From positions 203,806 through 267,805 of the forward strand of contig JAFEEG010000007.1 of assembly GCA_018241225.1 (NCBI GenBank): a DNA stretch of 64,000 bases. The letters run 5' to 3'. Under the pieces are notes generated by a model, which saw nothing but the letters and a program-made list of their open reading frames with translations, was not told the DNA's origin and did not search any database. This DNA comes from Pseudomonadota bacterium. Its GTDB lineage: Bacteria > Pseudomonadota > Gammaproteobacteria > Burkholderiales > Burkholderiaceae_C. Both the position numbers and the translations under genes were made by a program. The first letter of the stretch is position 1; the number at the start of each line of letters is the position of its first letter. Below are positions 17,837-27,080 of this stretch, in pieces.

Positions 17837-19828
17837 TCAGGGCGAGACAGGGTCGCCCAGCACGATGCCTTCGCGCCGCGGGTCCGCACCGCCGCTGAGC
17901 ACCGTGGCGCCGTTGCGCTGGGTGCGGATGATGGTGCTGATGCCGCTGGACTGGGCGCTGACCGACACGGTGTGTCCCAGCGACCGCAGGCCGGTCACCA
18001 GCGGATCGTTGGCGCCGTTGTTGGTCGCGTCGATGGCCGGATGCTCGCCGCCCACGTTGGTGGTGGCCGAGTTGGAGGCACCGAAGTCCACCAGCGAGGT
18101 GGCCTGCTGTGCGTCCAGGTTCCAGTCCAGCGCACCCACCAGCGTCTTGGCGACGTACTGGATGATGGTGCCGCCGCCCGGAGACCCGGTGGCCATCACG
18201 AAGTCACCCGGCGCACTGCCCTTGAACACCAGGGTCGGTGCCATGGTGCTGCGCGGGCGCTTGAGCGGCTGCACCCGGTTTGCGAGCGGGTTGTTGTTGG
18301 CGTCGGTGGGGGCGGCCGAGAAGTCGGTGAGCTGGTTGTTCAGCAGGATGCCTCGTGTCATGTGGAACGAGCCCATGGACGATTCGACCGTGGTCGTCAT
18401 CGAGACCACGTTGCCGTCCTTGTCCACGATGCTCAGGTGCGTGGTGCCCGCCTCGGGCGTGCGGTCGATGCCCAGCGCCACCGGCGTGTTGAACGTGCCT
18501 GCTTGCGCCACGCCCATGCTCTTGCTCATGCTGATCAGGCTCGCGCGCTGCTGCATGTAGGTCTTGTTCAGCAGCGTATCGGGGCTGTTGCCGGGCAGGG
18601 GCACGAAGTCGGTGTCGGCCACGTACTTGTCGCGGTCGGCATAGGCCAGGCGCTCGGCTTCGGAGACCAGGTGCACGCCCAGCACCGTGGGCTTGCCGCC
18701 TTCGAGGTCGACGCTGGTAGGCGCGTACTGCGACATGTTGAAGTTCTCCAGCACGCCCAGGGTGGACAGCACGCCGATGCCGCCGGAAGAAGGCGGCGAC
18801 ATGCTGCACACGTAGAAGGCGCGGTACGTGGTGCATACCGGCTCGCGGCGCATGGGCCGGTAGTTGGCCAGGTCGTCCAGCGTGGTCTTGCCGGGGGTGA
18901 TGGCCGAGCCGTCGACGGCGGTCGTGACCGCGATCTTGTTGACGATGTCCTGCGCAATGGGGCCGGTGTACATGGCGTTGGCGCCTTGGGCAGCCAGGGC
19001 CTGCAGCACGCCGGCGTAGCCGGGGTTGGTGAGCGTGGTGCCCAGCGGCTTGGGATTGCCGCCGGAGTCGAGGAAGTAGGCCGCGGCCTCTGCATCACGC
19101 TTGAGGCTGGTGGCATTGCTCTTGATGGCGTCGGCCATGCGTCCACCGATCTTGAAGCCGTTCGTGGCCAGGTCGATGCCTTCGCCGAACAGGTCCTTCC
19201 AGGCCAGCTTGCCGTGGTCGCCCTGCGCCATCTCCAGCATGCGCATCACGCCGGGCGTGCCGATGGAGCGGCCGCTACCGCGAATGCTGCCGCTGACGTT
19301 GGGCACGGGGGTTGTCTGGTTGGTGGTGTCGTCGATCCAGCGCAGGTAGTTTTCCGTGGCTGCCGCCGGCGCGGTCTCGCGTCCGTCGTAGGCCTGCACC
19401 TTGCGGGTCTTGGCGTCGTAGTGCATGAGGAACGCGCCGCCAGCCAGGCTGCTGGACTGCGGCTCCACCAGCGCCAGCACAGCCTGCACGGCCACGGCCG
19501 CATCGATCGCGCTGCCACCGGCCTTGAGGATGTCGCAACCTGCCTTGGTGGCCAGCGGATGGTTGGCCACCACCATGTAGCTCTTGGCGTAGACCGTCTT
19601 GAACCCGAGCTTGTAGCCCGAAGCCGGCTCCGGCGCGGCTGGGTCACCCGCCTGGCCCGAGCCCACCACCACGGGTGTGCTGCTGTTGTTGGTCTGGCAC
19701 GCATAGTCCACTGCGGGGGCGGGTGCCGGGGCGGGTGCAGGTGCCGGGGGAGGGGAGTTGCCCCCGCAGGCGGCCAGCGTGGCAGCCAGGGAAAGCGGCA
19801 ACAGTAGTTTCAGATCATGAGCCTTCAA
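17837..19828 (-). CDS. ggt: gamma-glutamyltransferase (lipoprotein form)
   Basis: Cleaves the gamma-glutamyl bond of glutathione and related compounds in the periplasm. The 663-residue precursor has a lipoprotein signal ending in LAAC, with C21 as the lipid-attachment residue. A Pro/Ala linker follows ([14 protein letters not shown]). The N-terminal nucleophile Thr, exposed by self-cleavage, is in [13 protein letters not shown] near residue 461, and PPSSGGIG upstream is the conserved substrate-binding segment. Most family members are soluble periplasmic proteins, so a lipid anchor is a variation. It is divergent from uvrC, with 105 bases between. Confidence 0.94.
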   Translation of the reverse strand: MKAHDLKLLLPLSLAATLAACGGNSPPPAPAPAPAPAPAVDYACQTNNSSTPVVVGSGQAGDPAAPEPASGYKLGFKTVYAKSYMVVANHPLATKAGCDILKAGGSAIDAAVAVQAVLALVEPQSSSLAGGAFLMHYDAKTRKVQAYDGRETAPAAATENYLRWIDDTTNQTTPVPNVSGSIRGSGRSIGTPGVMRMLEMAQGDHGKLAWKDLFGEGIDLATNGFKIGGRMADAIKSNATSLKRDAEAAAYFLDSGGNPKPLGTTLTNPGYAGVLQALAAQGANAMYTGPIAQDIVNKIAVTTAVDGSAITPGKTTLDDLANYRPMRREPVCTTYRAFYVCSMSPPSSGGIGVLSTLGVLENFNMSQYAPTSVDLEGGKPTVLGVHLVSEAERLAYADRDKYVADTDFVPLPGNSPDTLLNKTYMQQRASLISMSKSMGVAQAGTFNTPVALGIDRTPEAGTTHLSIVDKDGNVVSMTTTVESSMGSFHMTRGILLNNQLTDFSAAPTDANNNPLANRVQPLKRPRSTMAPTLVFKGSAPGDFVMATGSPGGGTIIQYVAKTLVGALDWNLDAQQATSLVDFGASNSATTNVGGEHPAIDATNNGANDPLVTGLRSLGHTVSVSAQSSGISTIIRTQRNGATVLSGGADPRREGIVLGDPVSP

Positions 19829-19933
19829 ATCTCTTCTCCGTGTTCTTGTGTTGAGGGGACCCGGATCATCGGTGACGGCGCGGCCTTTTCAGATGCGGGA
19901 ATCCTCGGAGGTCGCGCGCGAGACAATGGCGGC

Positions 19934-21871
19934 ATGTCAGATGAAGTGCATTCAGAACAACTGCTCGCCGAGGTCGCGGCGCTGCCATCGTTGCCGGGGG
20001 TCTACCGCTACTTCGATGCCGGCGATGGCGTGCTGTACGTGGGCAAGGCGCGCAACCTGAAGAAGCGGGTATCGAGCTACTTCCAGAAGAACCATGGCGG
20101 CACGCGCATCGGCCACATGGTCAGCAAGATCGTGCGCATGGAAACGACGGTGGTGCGCACCGAGGCCGAGGCGCTGCTGCTCGAGAACAACCTCATCAAG
20201 ACGCTCAAGCCCAAGTACAACATCCTGTTTCGCGACGACAAGAGCTACCCCTACCTGAAGATCGCCTCGCACGAGTTCCCGCGCATGGCCTACTACCGCG
20301 GCTCGGTCGATCGCAAGCACCGCTACTTCGGGCCGTACCCCAGCGCATGGGCCGTCAAGGAATCCATCCAGCTGCTGCAGAAGGTGTTTCGAATCCGCAC
20401 CTGCGAGGACACGGTCTACAGCAACCGCACGCGTCCGTGCCTGCTCTACCAGATCAAGCGGTGCAGCGGGCCCTGCGTGGGCCTGGTGAGCAAGGACGAA
20501 TACGCGCAGGACATCGCCAACGCCGAAGCCTTCCTGCTGGGCGATTCGCAGCTCGTGCTCAAGCAACTGGAAGAGCGCATGACCGCGCACGCCGAGAAGC
20601 TCGAGTTCGAGCAGGCGGCGGAACTGCGCAACAAGATCTCGGCCCTGTCGCGCGTGCTGCATCAGCAGGCGGTGGAAAGTACTACGTCGGACAAGGACGT
20701 GGACATCCTCGCGGTGAAGGTGCAGGGCGGCAAGGCGTGCGTGAACCTGGCCATGGTGCGCGGCGGCCGCCACCTGGGCGACCGGGCTTACTTTCCGGTG
20801 CACGTGGACGATGCCGCCCAGATGGGCGCCGACGACGAGGACGTGCTCGCGCCCATCGAGCAGCAGGTGCTGGAAGCCTTCATTGCGCAGCACTACATCG
20901 AGGTGCCGGTGCCGCCCACGCTGGTCGTGGGCGCGCAGGTCGGCCGCGAGCTGGTCGAGGCCGTCACGCAGCAGGCCGGCATCCGCGTCACGGCGGTGTT
21001 CCAGCCGCGCGGACAGAGGCGCCTGTGGATGGAGATGGCGCAGAAAAATGCCGACATCCAGCTCGCACGCCTGCTGGCCGAGGAAGGCTCCCAGCAGGCC
21101 CGCACCCGCGCGCTGGTCGATTCACTGGAGATTGCGCCAGACGACCTGGACAGCTTCCGCGTGGAGTGCTTCGACATCTCGCACACGGCCGGCGAGGCGA
21201 CCCAGGCCTCGTGCGTGGTGTTCGAGCACCACGCCATGCAGAACCGTGAATATCGTCGCTACAACATCGATGGCATCACGCCCGGCGACGACTATGCCGC
21301 CATGCGGCAGGTGCTGCACCGCCGCTACGGCAAGCTGGCCGAGGCCATCGCGGCCGAGTCGGATGCGCCCACGCCCGGCGATGCATCGGGCGCCGATGCC
21401 AAGCCCGGCACCGTGGGCGCGCGCATGCCCGACCTGGTGCTGGTGGACGGCGGGCGCGGGCAGGTGTCGATGGCGCGCGAGGTCTTTTCCGAGCTGGGCC
21501 TGCCCCTGTCGCTGATCGTGGGCGTCGAGAAGGGGAAAGGGCGCAAGGTCGGCCTGGAAGAGCTGGTGTTTGCCGACGGCCGGGAGAAGGTCTACCTGGG
21601 CCGCGATTCGGCCGCGCTGATGCTCATTGCCCAGATCCGCGACGAGGCGCACCGCTTTGCCATTACCGGCATGCGTGCGCGGCGCGCCAAGGTGCGGGTG
21701 GGTGGCAGCCAGCTCGAGGACATTCCGGGCATCGGCCCCAAGCGTCGCGCGCGCCTGCTGCAGCGCTTTGGCGGCATCCGGGGCGTGGCGGCAGCCAGCG
21801 TGGAAGACCTGGCGTCGGTGGACGGCATCGCCTTCGAATTGGCCGAGGAAATCTACCGGGCATTGCACTAG
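19934..21871 (+). CDS. uvrC: excinuclease ABC subunit C
   Basis: Makes both incisions around DNA lesions in nucleotide excision repair with UvrA and UvrB. The 645-residue product has the GIY-YIG domain ([25 protein letters not shown], residues 18-42), the UVR domain near 210-240 and the RNase H-like endonuclease domain with [10 protein letters not shown] near 415 and [10 protein letters not shown]-terminal helix-hairpin-helix motifs include [18 protein letters not shown]. The ATG at 19934 is taken because residues upstream are unconserved. It is followed by pgsA after 44 bases, a common proteobacterial order. Confidence 0.97.
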   Translation: MSDEVHSEQLLAEVAALPSLPGVYRYFDAGDGVLYVGKARNLKKRVSSYFQKNHGGTRIGHMVSKIVRMETTVVRTEAEALLLENNLIKTLKPKYNILFRDDKSYPYLKIASHEFPRMAYYRGSVDRKHRYFGPYPSAWAVKESIQLLQKVFRIRTCEDTVYSNRTRPCLLYQIKRCSGPCVGLVSKDEYAQDIANAEAFLLGDSQLVLKQLEERMTAHAEKLEFEQAAELRNKISALSRVLHQQAVESTTSDKDVDILAVKVQGGKACVNLAMVRGGRHLGDRAYFPVHVDDAAQMGADDEDVLAPIEQQVLEAFIAQHYIEVPVPPTLVVGAQVGRELVEAVTQQAGIRVTAVFQPRGQRRLWMEMAQKNADIQLARLLAEEGSQQARTRALVDSLEIAPDDLDSFRVECFDISHTAGEATQASCVVFEHHAMQNREYRRYNIDGITPGDDYAAMRQVLHRRYGKLAEAIAAESDAPTPGDASGADAKPGTVGARMPDLVLVDGGRGQVSMAREVFSELGLPLSLIVGVEKGKGRKVGLEELVFADGREKVYLGRDSAALMLIAQIRDEAHRFAITGMRARRAKVRVGGSQLEDIPGIGPKRRARLLQRFGGIRGVAAASVEDLASVDGIAFELAEEIYRALH

Positions 21872-21915
21872 GGCCGGTCCGGTACCCGCGCGGCTGCATG
21901 CCACAATCGCCCCCA

Positions 21916-22482
21916 ATGTTCTGGACCCTGCCCACCATCATGACCTGGACGCGCATCGTCGCGATCCCATTGCTTGTTGGTGTGTTCTATCTGCCCCTGG
22001 CCGAACCGGTGCGCAATCTCATCGCCACCGTGATGTTCATCGTCTTTGCCGCCACCGACTGGCTCGACGGCTTCCTGGCCCGGCGGCTGAACCAGACTTC
22101 CGCCTTCGGCGCCTTCCTCGACCCGGTGGCCGACAAGTTCCTGGTGTGCGCCTCGCTGCTGGTGCTGGTGCACCTGCAACGTGCTGACGTGTTCGTGGCC
22201 TTGATCATCATCGGCCGCGAAATCGCCATCTCGGCCCTGCGTGAATGGATGGCGCAAATCGGCGCCAGCAAGAGCGTGGCGGTGCACATGATCGGCAAGG
22301 TCAAGACCACGGTGCAGATGGTGGCCATTCCCTTCCTGCTGTTCAACGGCATGCTGTGGGGCGTGATCGATACCGGCCTCTGGGGCCGCTGGCTGATCTG
22401 GATCTCGGCGGTGCTGACGGTCTGGTCGATGGTCTATTACCTGCAAAAGGCCATTCCCGAAATCCGGGCGCGCGCCAAATGA
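21916..22482 (+). CDS. pgsA: CDP-diacylglycerol--glycerol-3-phosphate 3-phosphatidyltransferase
   Basis: Makes phosphatidylglycerol phosphate, the committed step of phosphatidylglycerol and cardiolipin synthesis. The 188-residue membrane protein carries the CDP-alcohol phosphotransferase motif near residues 52-75 (DWLDGFLARRLNQTSAFGAF, then LDPVADK), with the conserved Asp residues that bind metal and substrate. About four hydrophobic segments are visible. The ATG at 21916 fits the family start MFWTLPTIMTWTRI. Its stop overlaps the ATG of the EamA transporter in ATGA. Confidence 0.96.
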   Translation: MFWTLPTIMTWTRIVAIPLLVGVFYLPLAEPVRNLIATVMFIVFAATDWLDGFLARRLNQTSAFGAFLDPVADKFLVCASLLVLVHLQRADVFVALIIIGREIAISALREWMAQIGASKSVAVHMIGKVKTTVQMVAIPFLLFNGMLWGVIDTGLWGRWLIWISAVLTVWSMVYYLQKAIPEIRARAK

Positions 22483-23366
22483 GCAGCCTGCCCGCGGCCC
22501 GCGCGCCGGGCTGGGTGCGGGCCATGCCTGCTGTCTTCGTGCTGATCTGGAGCACCGGCTTCATCGTCGCGCGCTACGGCATGCCCTATGCGCCGCCGCT
22601 CAAGTTCCTGGCGGTGCGCTTCGCGCTGTCGCTTGTCTGCTTCTGCGCCTGGGTGGCACTGGCTCGCGTGGCCTGGCCGCGCAGCCGCGCGCAGTGGGGG
22701 CACCTGGCCGTCACGGGCATCCTGATGCAGGCCGGCTACCTGGGCGGCGTCTGGGCGGCCGTGCGTGCTGGCATGGGCTCGGGGCTGATAGCGCTGCTGG
22801 TGGGCGTCCAGCCGGTGCTCACGGCGGTGTGGATGTCCTTGACTGGTGGCCGCGTGTCTTCGCGCCAATGGCTGGGGCTGGTGCTGGGCTTTGCCGGCCT
22901 GGTGCTGGTGGTGTCGCGCAAGTTCGGCGAAGGTGCCGAGGTCAGCCTGCTCACCATGAGCCTGGCCTTGATGGCGCTGCTCGCCATCACCGCCGGAACG
23001 CTCTACCAGAAGCGCTTTGTGGCCCCGTGCGACGTGCGCAGCGCCAGCGCCGTGCAGATGATGGCGGCGCTGGTGGTGACACTGCCTTTCGCGATGCTGG
23101 AGCCGGCGGCCATCGAATGGAATGCGCATTCGATGGGCGCAATGGCATGGTCGGTGCTGGCACTGTCGCTGGGCGGCAGTTCGCTGCTGTACATGCTGAT
23201 CCAGCGCGGCACCGCCACGGCCGTGACGAGCCTGCTCTACCTGGTGCCGCCCACGACGGCGCTGATGGCCTGGCTGCTGTTTCGCGAACCGATCACGGTC
23301 GCCACGGTGCTGGGCACCGCGCTTACCGCGGTGGGCGTGAGCCTGGTCGTTCGCGCGGGGCGCTAG
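22479..23366 (+). CDS. EamA/RhaT family (drug/metabolite) transporter
   Basis: A 295-residue inner-membrane protein with ten predicted helices in two EamA repeats: FVLIWSTGFIVARYGM at the start of the first and GTLYQKRFVAPCDVRSA at the start of the second. Substrates of this superfamily vary widely and cannot be read from sequence. The ATG overlaps the pgsA stop by four bases, so it is translationally coupled to it. The last 44 bases overlap the convergent LysR gene. Confidence 0.88.
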   Translation: MSSLPAARAPGWVRAMPAVFVLIWSTGFIVARYGMPYAPPLKFLAVRFALSLVCFCAWVALARVAWPRSRAQWGHLAVTGILMQAGYLGGVWAAVRAGMGSGLIALLVGVQPVLTAVWMSLTGGRVSSRQWLGLVLGFAGLVLVVSRKFGEGAEVSLLTMSLALMALLAITAGTLYQKRFVAPCDVRSASAVQMMAALVVTLPFAMLEPAAIEWNAHSMGAMAWSVLALSLGGSSLLYMLIQRGTATAVTSLLYLVPPTTALMAWLLFREPITVATVLGTALTAVGVSLVVRAGR

Positions 23367-24312
23367 CGGCCGCCGCTGCGGGCTTCCAGGGCTCGCCGCG
23401 AAACTGCTCGGCCAGGTGGTCCACCAGCAACCGGACGCGGCGTGGCGTCTTGGGCCGCCACGGGGCCACCCAATGGATGTCGGCGTCGGGCATGGCGTAC
23501 TGCGGCAGCACGCGCACCAGTTCGCCCGATGCCAACTGAGGCGCAATGTCCCACAGGCTGCGCAGCATGATGCCGTGGCCGGCCAGGCACCAGTCGCGCA
23601 CCATCTCGCCCGAGTTGCTGGACAAGGGGCCTTGCACGCGCACGCGGGCGGTGCTTGCGTCCCGGCCATGCTGCAAGGTCCAGAGGGCAAATTCGCGGCG
23701 CGCGGCCTCGCCGTTCTCGCGGGCCACCAGGCAGGCGTGCGACGCCAGTTCTTCCACCGAAGCCGGCGCGCCGCGGCGCGCGAGATAGTCGGCAGACGCG
23801 GCGAGGACACGCTGGTTGCGCGCGATGCGGCGTGACGTCCAGTCGGCGGCTCGGTGCTGCTGCACTCCCCAGAGCCACACCGCGCCATCAAACCCTTCTG
23901 CGCCCAGGTCGGGAAGATGCTCGGTCAGTTGCAGCTCGATGCGCAGGGCCGGGTGCCGGGCCTGGAAGGCCGCGAGCGCCGGACCCAGCCAGCGCCGACC
24001 GAAGCCGAAGGTGGCGGCCAGGCGGATGGGGCCGCGCAGTTCGTTCTGCCTTTCTCCCAATTCACTTTCCAGCGCCGCGAACCCTTCGAGCAGCGTCTTG
24101 GCATGCCGGCAGACGGCTTCGCCCTCGGTCGTGACGCTCAGGCGCCGGGTGGTTCGCTCGAACAGGCGCTGGCCCAGGCGCGACTCCAGCGCGCCCAGTC
24201 GCTTGGTCACCACCGACGGAACCACTTGCAGCAACTCGGCCGCGCCCGCCAGGCTGCCATGCTCGCGAATGGCCATCACCAGTTCGAGGTCGGAGCGGTC
24301 GAGGGGATTCAT
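23323..24312 (-). CDS. LysR family transcriptional regulator
   Basis: A 329-residue LysR-type regulator. The winged helix-turn-helix occupies residues 1-60 (DLELVMAIREHGSLAGAAELL, then VVPSVVTKRLGALESRLGQRLFERTTR). The effector-binding domain follows from about 90. The ATG at 24312 is the family start. The gene is divergent, with 70 bases between, from a haloacetate-dehalogenase-like hydrolase and a tartrate-type dehydrogenase, which are its likely targets. An ATGA-N6-TCAT repeat lies in the shared promoter. Its C-terminal end is Ala/Pro/Arg-rich and overlaps the EamA gene. Confidence 0.9.
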   Translation of the reverse strand: MNPLDRSDLELVMAIREHGSLAGAAELLQVVPSVVTKRLGALESRLGQRLFERTTRRLSVTTEGEAVCRHAKTLLEGFAALESELGERQNELRGPIRLAATFGFGRRWLGPALAAFQARHPALRIELQLTEHLPDLGAEGFDGAVWLWGVQQHRAADWTSRRIARNQRVLAASADYLARRGAPASVEELASHACLVARENGEAARREFALWTLQHGRDASTARVRVQGPLSSNSGEMVRDWCLAGHGIMLRSLWDIAPQLASGELVRVLPQYAMPDADIHWVAPWRPKTPRRVRLLVDHLAEQFRGEPWKPAAAAASAPRERPGSRPPR

Positions 24313-24327
24313 TCCATTTGGGAAAGT

Positions 24328-24341
24328 ATGAATTGGCTCAT
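24328..24341. promoter_or_regulatory. inverted repeat ATGA-N6-TCAT in a divergent promoter
   Basis: A perfect 4-bp inverted repeat sits between the LysR gene and the hydrolase it diverges from. It is close to, but not exactly, the T-N11-A LysR box (T-N10-A here). It is offered only as a candidate regulator site. Confidence 0.3.
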
Positions 24342-24382
24342 TGTTGCTTGATGGCCGCGGGTGCGCAACGCACAATCGCCGC

Positions 24383-25309
24383 GTGAGCACATCCCCTGCC
24401 TCGTTCCTCGACTTTGCGCGCTTTGACATCGAGCGCAACGGCGTGCGTATCCATGGCCGCGTCGGCGGGCGCGGGGCACCGCTGCTGTTGCTGCACGGCC
24501 ATCCGCAGACGCATCTCATCTGGCATCGCGTCGCGCCCGCGCTGGCGCAGCGCTTTACCGTGGTGGCGCTGGACCTGCGCGGCTACGGCGACTCGGGCCG
24601 GCCGCCGGCCGATGCGGCGCACGTCAATCACAGCAAGCGCGAGATGGCGCTCGATGCGCTGGCGGCCATGCGGCACCACGGCTTCGAGCGCTTTGACGTC
24701 CTGGCGCACGACCGGGGGGCACGCGTGGCGCATCGCCTGGCTGCCGATCATCCGGCGGCGGTGGAGCGGATGCTGCTGCTGGACATCGCCCCCACGCTAG
24801 GCATGTACGAGCACACCAGCGAGGCATTTGCACGCGCCTACTGGCACTGGTTCTTCCTGATCCAGCCGCCGCCTCTGCCCGAGGCGCTGATTGCCTCCGA
24901 CCCGGTGCGCTACATCCGCAGCGTGATGGGCGGGCGCCATGCAGGCCTGGCGCCGTTCGCGCCCGAGGTGCTGGCCGAGTACGAGCGCTGCGCGGCCATC
25001 GCCGGCACCGCGGAATCGATCTGCGAAGACTATCGCGCCTCGGCCGGCATCGACATCGATCACGACCGCGCGGACATTGCCGCCGGCGCGCGCCTGTCGA
25101 TGCCACTTCGCGTGCTGTGGGGCGCCCACGGCGCCGTGGGTCGCTGCTTTGACGTGCTGGCGCTGTGGCGCGAGCGCGCAGACCAGGTCGAGGGCCATGC
25201 GCTGCCCTGCGGCCACTATGTTCCCGAAGAAGCGCCTGGCGAACTGCTCGCGCAGGCACTCGAATTCTTTGCACCTCTTGCTTCAATATCGGAAGGATCG
25301 AAATCATGA
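24383..25309 (+). CDS. alpha/beta hydrolase, haloacetate (fluoroacetate) dehalogenase type
   Basis: A 308-residue alpha/beta hydrolase. Counting from the GTG at 24383, it has nucleophile D110 with R111 and R114 (AHDRGAR), D134 (LLDIAPT), H155-W156 (YWHWFFL), Y217 (EDYRA) and H278 (CGHYVPEE). In characterised fluoroacetate dehalogenases the equivalent residues are the catalytic triad, the carboxylate-binding arginines and the halide pocket (His, Trp, Tyr). This supports hydrolysis of a short 2-haloacid to a 2-hydroxyacid, for example fluoroacetate to glycolate; the true substrate is inferred. The GTG is preferred over a TTG at 24341. The stop overlaps the next ATG in ATGA. Confidence 0.82.
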   Translation: MSTSPASFLDFARFDIERNGVRIHGRVGGRGAPLLLLHGHPQTHLIWHRVAPALAQRFTVVALDLRGYGDSGRPPADAAHVNHSKREMALDALAAMRHHGFERFDVLAHDRGARVAHRLAADHPAAVERMLLLDIAPTLGMYEHTSEAFARAYWHWFFLIQPPPLPEALIASDPVRYIRSVMGGRHAGLAPFAPEVLAEYERCAAIAGTAESICEDYRASAGIDIDHDRADIAAGARLSMPLRVLWGAHGAVGRCFDVLALWRERADQVEGHALPCGHYVPEEAPGELLAQALEFFAPLASISEGSKS

Positions 25310-26391
25310 GCACCCACAAGATCGCAGTCATCGCCGGCGACGGCATCGGCAAGGAAACCATGCCCGAAGGGCTGCGTGTGATGGACGCCGCGGCGCGCAA
25401 GTTCGGCATCGACCTGCACTTCGACCATTTCGACTTCTCCAGCTGGGACTACTACGAGAAGCACGGCCAGATGCTGCCCGACAACTGGAAGGACCAGATC
25501 GGCGGCCACGACGCCATCTATTTCGGCGCAGTGGGCTGGCCCGAGAAGATTGCCGACCACGTGTCGCTGTGGGGCTCGCTGCTGCTGTTTCGCCGCGAGT
25601 TCGACCAGTACGTGAACCTGCGCCCGGCGCGGCTCATGCCCGGCATCATTGCGCCGGTGGTGCGGCGTGACGGCAGCCCGCGCCAGCCGGGTGAAATCGA
25701 CATGTACATCGTGCGCGAGAACACCGAGGGCGAGTACTCCAGCATCGGCGGGCGCATGTATGGCGGCACGCCGCGCGAAATCGTCATGCAGGAAACCGTG
25801 ATGTCGCGCCACGGCGTGGACCGCGTGCTCAAGTTCGCCTTCGAGCTGGCGCAGTCGCGCCCCAAGAAGCACCTGACCAGCGCAACCAAGTCCAACGGCA
25901 TTGCCATCACCATGCCCTACTGGGATGAGCGCGTGGCCGAAATGGCCAAGAGCTATCCGGGCGTGACGCTGGACAAGTTCCACATCGACATCCTGACCGC
26001 GCATTTCGTGCAGCGCCCCGACTTCTTCGACGTGGTGGTTGCCAGCAACCTGTTCGGCGACATCCTGTCCGACCTGGGACCCGCATGCACGGGCACCATC
26101 GGCATTGCACCCAGTGCCAACCTCAACCCCGACCGCACCATGCCCTCGCTGTTCGAGCCGGTGCATGGCTCTGCGCCGGACATTGCCGGCAAGGGGATCG
26201 CCAACCCGATCGGGCAGATCTGGTGCGGCGCGATGATGCTCGAATTCCTGGGCCACAAGAACGCGCACGACGCGATCCTCGCGGCCATCGAGAAGGTTCT
26301 GGCGCCCCAAAGTGGCGCGCCCAAGACGCCCGATATCGGCGGAAATGCAACGACCAGCGACCTCGGCCGCGCAATTGAACAGGCCCTTTGA
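25306..26391 (+). CDS. tartrate dehydrogenase / D-malate dehydrogenase (decarboxylating) family
   Basis: A 361-residue member of the isopropylmalate/isocitrate dehydrogenase family, closest in pattern to tartrate dehydrogenase/D-malate dehydrogenase (TtuC/DmlA-like). It starts MSTHKIAVIAGDGIGKETMP. The metal-binding region reads NLFGDILSDLGPACTGTIGI, and NAD is bound near HGSAPDIAGKGIANP. These enzymes oxidise a 2-hydroxy dicarboxylic acid with NAD. The ATG overlaps the hydrolase stop, so the two are co-translated and probably act in one route under the divergent LysR regulator. Confidence 0.9.
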   Translation: MSTHKIAVIAGDGIGKETMPEGLRVMDAAARKFGIDLHFDHFDFSSWDYYEKHGQMLPDNWKDQIGGHDAIYFGAVGWPEKIADHVSLWGSLLLFRREFDQYVNLRPARLMPGIIAPVVRRDGSPRQPGEIDMYIVRENTEGEYSSIGGRMYGGTPREIVMQETVMSRHGVDRVLKFAFELAQSRPKKHLTSATKSNGIAITMPYWDERVAEMAKSYPGVTLDKFHIDILTAHFVQRPDFFDVVVASNLFGDILSDLGPACTGTIGIAPSANLNPDRTMPSLFEPVHGSAPDIAGKGIANPIGQIWCGAMMLEFLGHKNAHDAILAAIEKVLAPQSGAPKTPDIGGNATTSDLGRAIEQAL

Positions 26392-26455
26392 GAAGGACCG
26401 CACGAAACGCAACTAGAATCGCGGCACTCGCTGGTTTACAGGTCGTTGTGCCTTA

Positions 26456-26484
26456 TTGACACCCTGTAGACCAGTGGCTTTAAT
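26456..26484 (+). promoter_or_regulatory. predicted sigma-70 promoter for hupB and tRNA-Val
   Basis: Perfect -35 TTGACA (26456-26461) and -10 TTTAAT (26479-26484) with 17-base spacing. It lies about 145 bases upstream of the HU start and gives a leader with no evident gene. Confidence 0.75.
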
Positions 26485-26629
26485 GCTTGTTGGCAGTGCG
26501 CTGCCAACGTGTCAGATCTCCTCCTCCATCGCCATGCCATGCCACGCAATATCCAGGCGATATTGCCGCGCGGATGGCTTTGCAGTTGACGAATCACTCC
26601 GACCAACTTTTTTTCGACAAGGGGCCCTT

Positions 26630-26902
26630 GTGAACAAAACCGAACTGATTGAGCACATCGCAAAGAACGCAGACATTTCCAAAGCAGCGGCCACCCGCGC
26701 ACTCGAGTCGACCATCGGCGCGATCCGCACTACGCTGAAAAAGGGCAATTCCGTTTCGCTCGTCGGTTTTGGTACTTTCGCCGTCGGCAAGCGTGCTGCC
26801 CGCACCGGCCGCAATCCCCGCACCGGCGCTGCGATTAAAATCAAGGCAGCCAAGATCCCGAAGTTCCGCCCCGGCAAGGCGTTGAAAGACGCCCTGAACT
26901 AA
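26630..26902 (+). CDS. hupB: DNA-binding protein HU
   Basis: A 90-residue nucleoid-associated HU protein. It starts [20 protein letters not shown] from a GTG codon at 26630. The DNA-binding arm is seen as [20 protein letters not shown] near residues 50-70. The HU-ppiD order matches the arrangement seen downstream of lon in other proteobacteria. tRNA-Val begins 17 bases after the stop, with no terminator or promoter between, so the tRNA is probably processed from the same transcript. The GTG start is chosen because homologues start exactly there and no ATG is nearby in frame. Confidence 0.96.
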   Translation: MNKTELIEHIAKNADISKAAATRALESTIGAIRTTLKKGNSVSLVGFGTFAVGKRAARTGRNPRTGAAIKIKAAKIPKFRPGKALKDALN

Positions 26903-26919
26903 GGCAATTGTTTACGGTG

Positions 26920-26995
26920 GGGTGCTTAGCTCAGCTGGTAGAGCGGCGCCCTTACAAGGCGTAGGTCGGGGGTTCGAACCCCTCAGCACCCACCA
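26920..26995 (+). tRNA. tRNA-Val (anticodon UAC)
   Basis: A 76-base cloverleaf including the encoded CCA. Acceptor stem GGGTGCT/AGCACCC, D arm GCTC...GAGC, anticodon stem GCGCC/GGCGT (last pair C-T mismatched or trimmed), loop CTTACAA with anticodon TAC, and T arm with TTCGAAC. It lies between hupB and ppiD and is followed by a terminator. Confidence 0.97.
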
Positions 26996-27011
26996 CCCGA
27001 AGCAAAGCAAA

Positions 27012-27036
27012 GGCGAACGAGTTGTTCGCCTTTTTT
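27012..27036 (+). terminator. Rho-independent terminator after tRNA-Val
   Basis: Stem GGCGAAC/GTTCGCC (27012-27018 and 27024-27030) with a five-base loop and six T. It ends the hupB-tRNA transcript before ppiD. Confidence 0.9.
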
Positions 27037-27080
27037 GTTGGGCCGCCCGCAAGGCGTCCACCTTGAAAGAGTGACAAAGC

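Noticed and set aside
17738..19807. A 689-codon plus-strand frame opposite ggt
   Set aside because: ggt carries the lipobox and catalytic Thr motif; the opposite frame has no recognisable domain.
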